Positions 36,509 to 45,312 of a stretch of DNA of 64,000 bases are shown here, piece after piece; position 1 is the stretch's first letter, and the number at the start of each line of letters is the position of its first letter. Location of the stretch: NCBI GenBank assembly GCA_947589315.1, contig CANPZE010000004.1:27227-91226 (forward strand). The letters are read 5' to 3'. Source of the stretch: an uncultured Lachnospiraceae bacterium. Its GTDB lineage: Bacteria > Bacillota > Clostridia > Lachnospirales > Lachnospiraceae. Under the pieces are notes generated by a model that had not been told where the DNA came from, did not search any database, and saw only the letters and a list, made by a program, of their open reading frames with translations. A program made the position numbers and the translations under genes.

Positions 36509-37690
36509 CTATTTTCCACACTTCACCTTGCATGTGTACTTCTTCTTCCCCACCTGGGCGGTCAATGTTGTTGTTCCATTTGCCTTCCCCTTAAGAAGAA
36601 CTGTTCCCTTTTGATCCCCATAATTCTTTACGATCCTGGCAATTCTCTTATTTCCTATCTTCCAGGTTACATGTTGTCTTGCGCCATACATTACGAGGAT
36701 TTTTTCCTCTCCTATGGATAGGGCCGGCTTCTTCTCAGATAAGCCAGGCTTTAAGTAACATATCTTCCCATCGCCGCCGGAATGTTCATATTCCTTCTCT
36801 GTTGCAGACCCCGGATAACACCAGATATCATCATTTCCCTCTGGATCAAACACATACTTTCTCTTCATAGAACGAATTACGTTCGTTCTCTTCATCCCGA
36901 ATGGAGCCATAAACGCACCTGCTTCTATTTTCTTTACACTGGCGGGGATCTCTACCCTCTTTAAGCCTTCGCAATAGTTAAAAGCATCCTCCCATATATA
37001 TTCCAGGCCTTCATGAAGAGTCACCTTTTGCAGATTGGTACAGCCACTAAAGCAGCCGATTGCTTTTATACTTCCAGGGATGTCTATTTCCTGGAGATTT
37101 TCACAATCATTAAAGGCACTTAATTCATTCAACCCTTTGGGAAGGGTTACCTTCCGCAGGTTCTGGCAATAGAAAAACCCATCAAGGCCCTTTAAGCTTT
37201 CCGGAAACTGGATTTGGGACAACCGGCTTCCAGAAAAAGCATCATATTCTATATTTTGGATTCCTTCTGGTATCACCAGAGTGTTAAACTCTAATGTATT
37301 TAAGTATTCATTTCCCTTCAGATCAACTGTCCTGTCACGGTCAAAGCAACTTTTTCCAATCTTTGTTACCAGATGACCGTCTACCTTATTAGGAAGTACC
37401 AGCTTTTTCATCTTCTTGATCTTTCCATCCCCATAATAGCCAGTCAACGCCGCATTCCCATTCTTCAACAGGACATAAATGAAATTCCCAGATTTTTGCT
37501 GCTTCTTTCCATAATATTTCACGCTCATATGGTTTAATTCCTGCACAACCCCATCATTATACGGCGACAGACCATCGGTGCGGATCGCCACTTGCCTCCT
37601 TGTGACTTGCGCCCCGCTGAAAGAGGGAATACTCCCACAGATCAGAACGATAACCAGCAAAAAAATCTCTGTTTTCCTTATCCCTTTCAT
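36509..37690 (-). CDS. Secreted BspA-type leucine-rich-repeat protein with Big_2-like tail (copy 2)
   Basis: The 393-aa paralog of the preceding gene starts MKGIRKTEIFLLVIVLICGS with a signal peptide. LRR_5 units include LVIPEGIQNIEYDAFSGSRL, VTLPKGLNELSAFNDCENLQ and IDIPGSIKAIGCFSGC, with the same Big_2-like tail. The terminal ~234 nt differ from copy 1 at only about seven positions, while the central repeats have diverged more. This points to recent duplication or gene conversion. It is presumably exported to the surface. Confidence 0.82.
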   Translation of the reverse strand: MKGIRKTEIFLLVIVLICGSIPSFSGAQVTRRQVAIRTDGLSPYNDGVVQELNHMSVKYYGKKQQKSGNFIYVLLKNGNAALTGYYGDGKIKKMKKLVLPNKVDGHLVTKIGKSCFDRDRTVDLKGNEYLNTLEFNTLVIPEGIQNIEYDAFSGSRLSQIQFPESLKGLDGFFYCQNLRKVTLPKGLNELSAFNDCENLQEIDIPGSIKAIGCFSGCTNLQKVTLHEGLEYIWEDAFNYCEGLKRVEIPASVKKIEAGAFMAPFGMKRTNVIRSMKRKYVFDPEGNDDIWCYPGSATEKEYEHSGGDGKICYLKPGLSEKKPALSIGEEKILVMYGARQHVTWKIGNKRIARIVKNYGDQKGTVLLKGKANGTTTLTAQVGKKKYTCKVKCGK

Positions 37691-37726
37691 CCGTAATCTC
37701 CTTTCTCAATAATAATATGTTTTTTA

Positions 37727-38773
37727 TCATTTACTTAAATTATGCCATTCTGTTACTGATACTATAGTATAATTTTCCATAGAATATCCCATGTCATGTA
37801 AATTCTTCATTAATCCCTGTAACCTCAATTCATAGATCTCCGAAGTTTCTCCCTGCTTATTCATGACAAGCGGACAAAATACATACGGAAGCTCCTCCCT
37901 TCGAGGAGGAAGGACATACAAAAAAAACAGTTCCCGTACTGCAAAATATGATCCCATATCATACCGTTTCGGCAAATAATTTATATTGTCTGCAAATGTC
38001 TTATGCATTGCAGAAATTACATCTTCTTTTGTATATTCACGAAGACCTGACGTTGTTACTACCCCACCGCTCAAGATTCTATCCTTTAATTCCTCATAAT
38101 TTGGAAAGAAACCTTTACATAGTTCTAATGGGCTACCTGGATAAAACTCTGTTCCGGGTATCACTGTGCGGTGTGCATAAGTATCACTGGCCACATGGAT
38201 GGCAATTCCCAAAAGCTGCAATGATGCCCTCTCTGCAGTTACACCTCCGGATACTTTTACAGGAACTTCCTCCTTTGGTTTCAATGTTAAACGGTAGAAA
38301 CAGGCGGCCTTAATTACTTTCTTTAATGCCTTCCTGTCCATTGTTTTCTCTGTAGTTGATTCCTCTCCGTCTTGGTAAATATAATCACAATACGCTTTTA
38401 CTTCTTCTTGTGTTGTTGCTGTGTTTCCCTTTGCAGCAATCTCATAAGCGGCATTTAATAAGCATTTTACAGCGCCCACATAATTGGTATTTCTTCTGGC
38501 ATGAAGTACATCATAGTACTCACCCGGACTATTGTAACTGGATAAAGAAAAATCAATATCCCCTATAGGGAAATCCGGTGCTGATGCTCCAGCTTTGATA
38601 TAGTCTAATTTGTTTTTTTCTACTATAGTTCCATCCTTTACCTTTGACACTAAATTTTGGTGATTTGCACTCCCCCAGCTTCCCTTTACCAAAGCTGGCA
38701 CTTCATATATCTCCAATGGCGTATCATTCTCCAATCCCGCTAAAATTGGTGCAGTCCCCGACTCTGACTCCAT
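37727..38773 (-). CDS. Phospholipase C/P1-nuclease-fold-like protein, in frame after the S8 protease stop
   Basis: The 348-aa protein has no signal peptide of its own. The motif LQLLGIAIHVASDTYAHRTV (about residues 185-204), together with APDFPIGDID near residue 65, recalls the metal-binding helices of zinc-dependent phospholipase C and related folds (H-x3-D-x2-AH). The ATG at 38773 directly follows the TAG of the protease gene in the same frame, so the two may be one polypeptide interrupted by an amber codon, or a coupled pair. AAAGGG lies 9 nt upstream. Substrate unknown. Confidence 0.55.
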   Translation of the reverse strand: MESESGTAPILAGLENDTPLEIYEVPALVKGSWGSANHQNLVSKVKDGTIVEKNKLDYIKAGASAPDFPIGDIDFSLSSYNSPGEYYDVLHARRNTNYVGAVKCLLNAAYEIAAKGNTATTQEEVKAYCDYIYQDGEESTTEKTMDRKALKKVIKAACFYRLTLKPKEEVPVKVSGGVTAERASLQLLGIAIHVASDTYAHRTVIPGTEFYPGSPLELCKGFFPNYEELKDRILSGGVVTTSGLREYTKEDVISAMHKTFADNINYLPKRYDMGSYFAVRELFFLYVLPPRREELPYVFCPLVMNKQGETSEIYELRLQGLMKNLHDMGYSMENYTIVSVTEWHNLSK

Positions 38774-40096
38774 CTAATATACCCTTTCATATTCTTCATA
38801 CATACGGTCTGCATAGCGATAATCTACCAATCCATAACCGTACTCTTCCGGCTCTCCCAGACTTCGAGCGCTTTTATCCAGAAGACCACGAATAAAACGG
38901 CTGTCCTTACTTTCATCCCGCGACCATAGTAGAGCGGCAATAGCAGTGACATGCGGTGCCGCATAGCTGGTTCCACTATCTACTGTAAGAAAATCCCAAT
39001 AGATGCTGACAGGAACATTCTCCCCAGGAGCAGACAATTCCACCTGCTCTCCCGTGGAGCTAAATATGCTATGCTCCATTTTCTCATTGACAGAACCTAC
39101 ACCCAGCACCTCCTCAAAAGCAGCCGGATATTCCACACCTTGACCCCTTTCTCCACCGTTACCCACAGCAGCGATCATCAAAATCCCTGCTTTCTCTGCC
39201 TCTCTAATCGCATCCTCCAAAATAGCAGAATAATAAGGGGTTCCAAAACTCATATTGATAATATTAATATCCTGATCAATACACCATTGAATCCCTGCCA
39301 CAATCCGGCTGACAGGAGCTTCATTTTCTCCATCCAGCACCTTGACAGAAAAAAGCTGTACCGGAGTATCCTTTTCCAAAATCCCTATTGTTCCCCGTCC
39401 ATACTGTCCAGAAGCTATTATAGAGGCTACCGCTGTACCGTGTCCTGTCATATCTTCCCCAGCGGGATCTCCCTCCGGATCCAGAAGATTTTCATATCCT
39501 CTATAAGCAATATCTCCTATAGTGTCTTGCCCGGAATCCATAACAGCTACCCGGATTCCAGCTCCACTGGCAGGAACATTCTCTCCATGGACAGCTAGAA
39601 CATCCCATTTTTCTTCCACGGTCTTCAGTACAGCCTCCTGATACGCCTTCTGCTCTTCCTCATCCAACAGCTCTTCTCCTTCTGAAGAACCCCGCAGAAT
39701 TACATCCCTTTCCACCGTTACCCCCTCCATCTTTCTCAGAGAAGCGGCTTCTTCCTGGGAGAGATCGGCAGTCAGAAGCAGAGAATCCTTCAATCCCTCC
39801 TGCTCCGCATAATCCTCCGTTAATTCTTCTCCATATTTGTCATATACCTGACGGTAGGTCTCCCTATCCTCTGTACGAATCAAATATTGGATGGTGTTTT
39901 CTTCATTAGTAATCGTATCTTTTTCTGCAGCCTGCTCTGTTACGTTCAAAGATTGGCTTTCCGAAAGTTCCGCCGGCTTCGCAGAAGCTTTCTTGCACAT
40001 TCCCTCCGTAATCCAGGTCAGCCCCGGTCCTGTCTGGAATAACACCAATGCCAAAACCAATACGCCTATTAAAGCTTTTCTGTACTTTTGTTTCAT
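38774..40096 (-). CDS. Secreted subtilisin-like (S8) serine protease
   Basis: The 440-aa protease has a signal peptide (KALIGVLVLALVLFQTGPGL) and an I9-like propeptide (about 65-135). The catalytic triad is Asp in RVAVMDSGQD, His in MTGHGTAVASIIASGQYG, and Ser in DSGTSYAAPHVTAIAAL. The oxyanion Asn is in MIAAVGNGGERGQG. The RBS GGAGGAGATAAG is strong. The stop is TAG, followed at once by ATG in the same frame of the PLC-fold gene. It may act in surface-protein maturation; the target is unknown. Confidence 0.9.
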   Translation of the reverse strand: MKQKYRKALIGVLVLALVLFQTGPGLTWITEGMCKKASAKPAELSESQSLNVTEQAAEKDTITNEENTIQYLIRTEDRETYRQVYDKYGEELTEDYAEQEGLKDSLLLTADLSQEEAASLRKMEGVTVERDVILRGSSEGEELLDEEEQKAYQEAVLKTVEEKWDVLAVHGENVPASGAGIRVAVMDSGQDTIGDIAYRGYENLLDPEGDPAGEDMTGHGTAVASIIASGQYGRGTIGILEKDTPVQLFSVKVLDGENEAPVSRIVAGIQWCIDQDINIINMSFGTPYYSAILEDAIREAEKAGILMIAAVGNGGERGQGVEYPAAFEEVLGVGSVNEKMEHSIFSSTGEQVELSAPGENVPVSIYWDFLTVDSGTSYAAPHVTAIAALLWSRDESKDSRFIRGLLDKSARSLGEPEEYGYGLVDYRYADRMYEEYERVY

Positions 40097-40200
40097 CTTA
40101 TCTCCTCCTTCGTTTGCGTGAACCGCTTAATCTTTTATGAATAAATATCAGAGATAAGAAGATATTGTGACAAAAAATGGAAAATGAAAAGAAAACAGCA

Positions 40201-41632
40201 CTATTCCGGTCCCGGGCTAATATTCTTATATACGCCATAAAGATCCAGCGTGCCATACCCCCACTGGCGGTTAGGGAAAGCACGCCCGGTTCTCTCCGCT
40301 CCCCGGATCAGATATTTCTGTATAACCACAGAATCCATTGTCAGGTCATTGCCCCGAATCAGGCCCCACTCCAGCATAAGGGTACATGCCCCCGCCGTGA
40401 CTGCAGCTGCCATACTGGAGCCAGAGCGATATCCATAGCGGGCAGTGTCAAGCCGTTCCTGCTCTGTAGAGGGATAAACAGCGCCCAGGCGCGGAAGCGG
40501 CCCAAATATCTCGATTCCCGGCGCCGCCAGATCCGGCTTAACATTGCCGCTCCGGGTATATCCCCGGCTGGAATCCACCGCTGTGCCTTGGTTCCCGCCA
40601 TTATAGAAGGATACAGTGATCACTCCCTCATTATTGCCAGGCTCACAGATCGTCACATCGGGATCCGGTTCCAGAAAATAGGTGGCATCGCCGACAAAAT
40701 CCCGTATAGGGAGCCACAGGTCAAATCGACCCGAAAACTCTGTGTCATTAAACACCCGCAGCCTCCAGATTCCCTCCTCCGGATTCTGAAACCGAATCCG
40801 AATACATTCATCCCCGCTCTCCCTGGCCAACAAAAGATAATCGATATTGACCACCGTATTCTCAAATAAAAATCGGATTTCCCGCCGCTCCCACAACCTG
40901 GCCTGAATCTTGCCCGTATATTCCCCGCTGGGAGAGATCAGCCCCACAGAATACAGTCCCGGCGCATCCGACCACAATTCCATAGTAAAACCTTTTTCCT
41001 GGGCTCCGACCCGCAGTTCCACATCTGTCTCCGACCGTTCTTCCAGTATATCACTGCGGAAATGATGGGCGGTATTCCCTTCATTGCCTCCACAGGCAAC
41101 TACCACTACTCCGATCCTATCGCCTACATTGCGCAGCAAGGTACCCAGGCTGCCCCCTTCATCGTGCCCGCCCTGATTGGTCCCCACTCCAAGGCAGATA
41201 ACGACAGGCATTCTTGTCTCCAGCGCCACATTTAACAGATACTGCACCCCCGTCATAAGATCCGTTTCCATAAAACAGGGGGAATCCGAACTGATCCGAT
41301 AATAGTCCTTAATATTCTGCTTGGCCTCCTTACACTTCACAATACACAGCTCAGCCAGCGGCGCCACCCCGGTAAACCCATTCTCAAGATTTTCATTCCC
41401 GGCCGCCACCCCGGCCAGAAATGTCCCATGGCCATTGCTGTCCCGGCTAGGCACCACTGACCAGGGATCCTCATTGGCAAGAGCCTGATTAATGTCTTCC
41501 CGGGTATACTGCGTTCCATATCCCAGTCCTGCAGGCGCCCTTCCTGCCTCCCGGATACTCTGATCCCATATGGAATGGATCCGGCTGGTGCCATCTGCAT
41601 TAATAAACGCAGGATGCGTGTAATCAATCCCC
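40201..41632 (-). pseudogene. Csp-like S8 protease, C-terminal part (gene split by 8.36-kb insertion)
   Basis: The frame is open from GGG-ATT-GAT-TAC at 41632 (GIDYTHPAFINADGTSRI) to the stop at 40201. It includes the catalytic His (SNGHGTFLAGVAAGNE), Asn (CGGNEGNTA) and Ser (YRSGSSMAAAVTAGA). The catalytic Asp is missing. It is encoded in the fragment at 49922-50308, which ends ...MIGIIDTG. No ATG/GTG/TTG lies between the junction and GTG 41457, so any residual product would begin there and lack the Asp. The family resembles Csp proteases of sporulating Clostridia. Confidence 0.85.
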
Positions 41633-41657
41633 TCTGGCGTGCGAAATAGTAAAGCCT

Positions 41658-42596
41658 CTATTCCTCTTCTTTAGAAATATAGATCGGACGGTTCTTCGTC
41701 TCCAGATAAGTTTTAGACAGATACATGCCGATAATCCCCATGCACAATAATTGGATCCCTCCCAACATTGTCATGATGCAGACCATGGAGGGCCAGCCAG
41801 ACACCGGATCCCCAAAGAGCAGGGCGCGGATAAAAATAAACACAGCCCCCACCAACGCCAGGACACAACAGATCAATCCAAAGAAGGACGCTATAGACAG
41901 AGGGGCAGTAGAAAAGGCTACAATTCCCTCCAGCGAATAAACGAACAGCTTCCAAAAGCTCCATTTTGTCTCCCCGGCTACACGCTCCACATTCTCATAG
42001 GAAAGCCATTTTGTCCGAAAACCGACCCAGCCAAATATCCCCTTAGAGAACCGGTTATACTCTGACAGCGCCAGAATACTGTCCACCATCTGCCGGGTCA
42101 TAAACCGATAATCCCTGGCTCCGTCTACAATATCCGCTCTGGAGATCCGATTGATCAGCCGATAAAACATCCTGGCAAAAAAGGACCGGATCGGAGGCTC
42201 CCCTTTCCTATCTGCCCGCCGCGTAGCCGCGCAATCATACCCCTCCTGAACTACTGATTCATACATTTTGCGCAGCATATACGGGGGATCCTGCAGATCC
42301 ACATCCATGATCACCACATAATCCCCTTTGGCATGCTCCAGACCTGCATAAATCCCTGCTTCTTTTCCAAAATTACGGGAAAAAGACACAAAATGAACCC
42401 TGTCATCCCTGGCACGCAGCTCCTTGATCCTCTCCAGCGTATCATCACTGCTTCCATCATCAATAAATTCAAACTCAAAACAAAGCTCCGGCATATCAGA
42501 AAAGACTTTGGTCATTTCTTCATAATAAATAGGGATTGCTTCTTCCTCATTATAACAGGGCACAATGATAGAACATAACTTTTTCTCTTCTTTCAA
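41658..42596 (-). CDS. GT2 membrane glycosyltransferase (GtrB/DPM-like)
   Basis: The 312-aa family-2 glycosyltransferase probably charges polyprenyl phosphate with a sugar. The N-terminal catalytic domain has SIIVPCYNEEEAIPIYYEEM, FEFIDDGSSDDTLERIKEL, and VIMDVDLQDPP (a DxD-like metal site), followed by the R/W-rich region AGETKWSFWKLFVYSLEGIV. Two C-terminal transmembrane helices follow (ASFFGLICCVLALVGAVFIF and LGGIQLLCMGIIGMYLSKTY). The start is TTG 42596 after GGGAG. It is the last gene of the inserted block, ending 10 nt before its inverted repeat. Confidence 0.9.
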   Translation of the reverse strand: MKEEKKLCSIIVPCYNEEEAIPIYYEEMTKVFSDMPELCFEFEFIDDGSSDDTLERIKELRARDDRVHFVSFSRNFGKEAGIYAGLEHAKGDYVVIMDVDLQDPPYMLRKMYESVVQEGYDCAATRRADRKGEPPIRSFFARMFYRLINRISRADIVDGARDYRFMTRQMVDSILALSEYNRFSKGIFGWVGFRTKWLSYENVERVAGETKWSFWKLFVYSLEGIVAFSTAPLSIASFFGLICCVLALVGAVFIFIRALLFGDPVSGWPSMVCIMTMLGGIQLLCMGIIGMYLSKTYLETKNRPIYISKEEE

Positions 42597-42615
42597 ATCT
42601 CCAATCTCCCTTCTG

Positions 42616-45231
42616 TCAACCTTTATCCTTCCCTCTCTTTATCCTCCTTCGCAATACGGCTGCCACAAACAGCCCTGCCAGGCTCAGGCAGGATATCCCC
42701 AGTCCTTCCTTCAGATACGGAGTCTCATAGCGGAACTCTATCTGATGGCAGCCCGCTGGCAGCTCAACTGCCATATACATATAATTTGACCGATAAATCC
42801 TGGCCTTCTTCCCATCCACCCACGCAGTCCATCCTGTACTGTAGGGGACTGCCATCTGCAGCAGCTTCCTTTTGGACAGAGTAATCTCCCCGCTGATGCG
42901 GTTCGTCCCCACTGCCAGCTTCTCCAGCCGGTCTGCCCGGAGCGCCGCCACCTGCTCCCCATAGCTATCCATCGGCTCATAATATACCATGAAATTATCC
43001 AGGGAATATACCCCCTTCTTAGGAAAAGTAATCTTACAGCTCGTGCGGCGTTTCCTGGAATATCCCAGATTGATCGTCTGATCCGGCTCATCATACCATG
43101 CCGATTTCTTCGGATTCATCAACACAAAATAATTCTCAGTATTATCACTTTCCACAGCGCCCACCTGATATTGGGCTGCAGATTGGATCACCTGAAACTT
43201 ATTGAACCACAGATAGGTCTCACAATTCTTTCTCCCCGAAAAAGTCAATTCTATCGTGGCATTCTCCTGATTCACAGACAGGCGGTTATTCTCCCAGGTG
43301 ATCCCTGCGCAGCTGGCTACCTTGCAGAACTCCTCCTGGCCGTCCAGATTCATGTCTGCCGCCCCTGTGGGAAGGAGAGAAATTTCATCCTGCGCATCCT
43401 CCTCCAAAAGGACAGACTGCATCAACACCTGTTGTTTCTCAATGGGAGACAACAGCGAATAATCCTTCTCCCGGATCCAGGCCGAGACCGTATATCCCAA
43501 AGGCAGAAACTTTTGATTCTCATACAGATACTCCGTCTCTCCCTTCTGGGACCTTACCACCTTCTTCAACTGATAACCATAGGGAATCAGGCCGTCCTTT
43601 TTCTCCGAGGTGACATAATAACGGTTGGCCGACAGCTCATTTAATACAGATCTGCCATCCAGCCCCCGGAGAGAATAGGTTCTCTCCATAGAATTCAAAA
43701 GAAAACTATTATAATAGGTAAAATAATTCTCCGGCGCAATGCTGAAATACCAGCTATGCCCATAATAATCCATGGCCAGGGACTGATTCCCAATATGCCA
43801 CGGCTGCTCCACCCGGTAGAATTTCCCTTCCTCTGCCTGAGACTGGGGCGGCGCCGCCTTCACCGCTGTATCCGCCACAACCTGGTCGGCTCCGCCTCGG
43901 TCTACAAATTCCTCCATATAGGAACTGACCGGATTGAGAAAGGTCAAACTCACATTTTCCGCCAGGTTAAACACCAAAAGCAGACATAACAGGCACTCTG
44001 CCTGCCTCCTCCTTATCCTGCCACCCGGTCTCCTGCGCAAAGCCTTTGGAAGTATCCAGGGCGCGGCCTGGACTCCTTTGCAGATAACAGGGTACATGCA
44101 TGCCAGAATATAAGAGTTCAGCATGGCATATCCATAATTCCACCGATTGGACACATACCCAAAGCCATTCATTACTTTTCCAGCCAGCGGAATCAGCAGC
44201 ATCAGCGTCAACAAAATATATGCAGTCTGCAGCCGGCGGATCCGCAGGCAGGGCTTCTTCCTCCTGATGCCCGCTGCAAAAAGCAATACTACAGCTGCCA
44301 GGCAAAACAGAGAAAAACTCAGATTGGTCCACTCGCCAATATCCGTAAAAGGACATATGTACATCTGCAAAAAGCGCAAATAAAAGCTTTTGGGGTACAC
44401 CAGCAAAGAGTCGCTATAACCGCCCTCCCCGCCCCGGGAACAGCCCAGATAAGCCATCGCTATCGGCAGCATAATCCCTGCGGAGATCCCCACACCCCAA
44501 AGATAAGCTCCTGCCATGGAGAACAATCGTCCCCATTTCTCTTTCCATGCCATCCCCTTGTCCGGGACCACCAAAAACAATGCATACAGCGCCGCCATAA
44601 TCGTATTCATATACCCAAAATAAAAATTAGAGATCAGGGATAAGGCAACAATTATGCTGAACATCCCATAACGCCTCTTGCGCAGTATCCGTTCCACTCC
44701 CAGAAGATACAGTGGGAGATACAGCATCCCATTGACAAAAAAAGGATGTCTGACAGAAGCATACATGGCATAGCCACAAAAGGTATAGGACAGCGCTCCC
44801 AGCAACACACCATTCTTTTGTACGCCTCCCCTGTCAAAGCAGAACATAGAAAAGAACAGGCCCGCCAGATAAAGGCGTACAAAAATCAATACCCCATACA
44901 GCATCTCCAGCTGCCCCCGGGGACAGAAGGCCGCCGCCAGCGTCAAAGGATCTCCAAACCCATAGTAATTCAATGTGGTAAGGACATCCATTCCCTCCCC
45001 GATGGAAAAGTCCACCATAGGCAGTTCCCAGTCTCCCCTCAGCAGATTACGCCCCAGCTGCGTCAGATAGTCATGAATATATACCAGAACCGGGTAATGC
45101 TGGGCGGCGCCATCCTTTGCCCAGACAAAGGATTTACCTCCCAGCCAAAATATCGCTGCTATAACAGTGGCAATACAGATAAATAAAAAAGTATAATACA
45201 GATAATATTGCCTCTTCTCTTTCTTTTTCAT
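42616..45231 (-). CDS. YfhO-family polytopic membrane protein
   Basis: The 871-aa protein has about 12-13 transmembrane helices in its first ~440 residues, a large extracytoplasmic domain with beta-rich segments, and a final TM near the C-terminus (LGISCLSLAGLFVAAVLR). The early loop SFVWAKDGAAQHYPVLVYIH and FGDPLTLAAAFCPR are typical of YfhO proteins, which act in glycosylation of wall teichoic or lipoteichoic acids with a GtrB-like partner. That partner is the adjacent GT2 gene. The start at 45231 follows GGAG; an ATG at 45294 lacks an RBS. Confidence 0.87.
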   Translation of the reverse strand: MKKKEKRQYYLYYTFLFICIATVIAAIFWLGGKSFVWAKDGAAQHYPVLVYIHDYLTQLGRNLLRGDWELPMVDFSIGEGMDVLTTLNYYGFGDPLTLAAAFCPRGQLEMLYGVLIFVRLYLAGLFFSMFCFDRGGVQKNGVLLGALSYTFCGYAMYASVRHPFFVNGMLYLPLYLLGVERILRKRRYGMFSIIVALSLISNFYFGYMNTIMAALYALFLVVPDKGMAWKEKWGRLFSMAGAYLWGVGISAGIMLPIAMAYLGCSRGGEGGYSDSLLVYPKSFYLRFLQMYICPFTDIGEWTNLSFSLFCLAAVVLLFAAGIRRKKPCLRIRRLQTAYILLTLMLLIPLAGKVMNGFGYVSNRWNYGYAMLNSYILACMYPVICKGVQAAPWILPKALRRRPGGRIRRRQAECLLCLLLVFNLAENVSLTFLNPVSSYMEEFVDRGGADQVVADTAVKAAPPQSQAEEGKFYRVEQPWHIGNQSLAMDYYGHSWYFSIAPENYFTYYNSFLLNSMERTYSLRGLDGRSVLNELSANRYYVTSEKKDGLIPYGYQLKKVVRSQKGETEYLYENQKFLPLGYTVSAWIREKDYSLLSPIEKQQVLMQSVLLEEDAQDEISLLPTGAADMNLDGQEEFCKVASCAGITWENNRLSVNQENATIELTFSGRKNCETYLWFNKFQVIQSAAQYQVGAVESDNTENYFVLMNPKKSAWYDEPDQTINLGYSRKRRTSCKITFPKKGVYSLDNFMVYYEPMDSYGEQVAALRADRLEKLAVGTNRISGEITLSKRKLLQMAVPYSTGWTAWVDGKKARIYRSNYMYMAVELPAGCHQIEFRYETPYLKEGLGISCLSLAGLFVAAVLRRRIKRGKDKG

Positions 45232-45312
45232 ACAGACTAAGCTCCATTCCGATCGCAGACCATATCCTTTTCCTCTCCCAAAATCCCCTTGCATTGTGCT
45301 ATGGTTTCCTGC

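Noticed and set aside
40201..41457. Complete 418-aa S8 protease starting at GTG 41457
   Set aside because: Homology continues upstream of 41457 to the insertion joint, and the catalytic Asp is missing, so this is only a fragment.
41337..41627. 96-codon frame over the start of the protease C-terminal part
   Set aside because: Different frame from the clearly homologous IDYTHPAF...GHGT reading; no family features.
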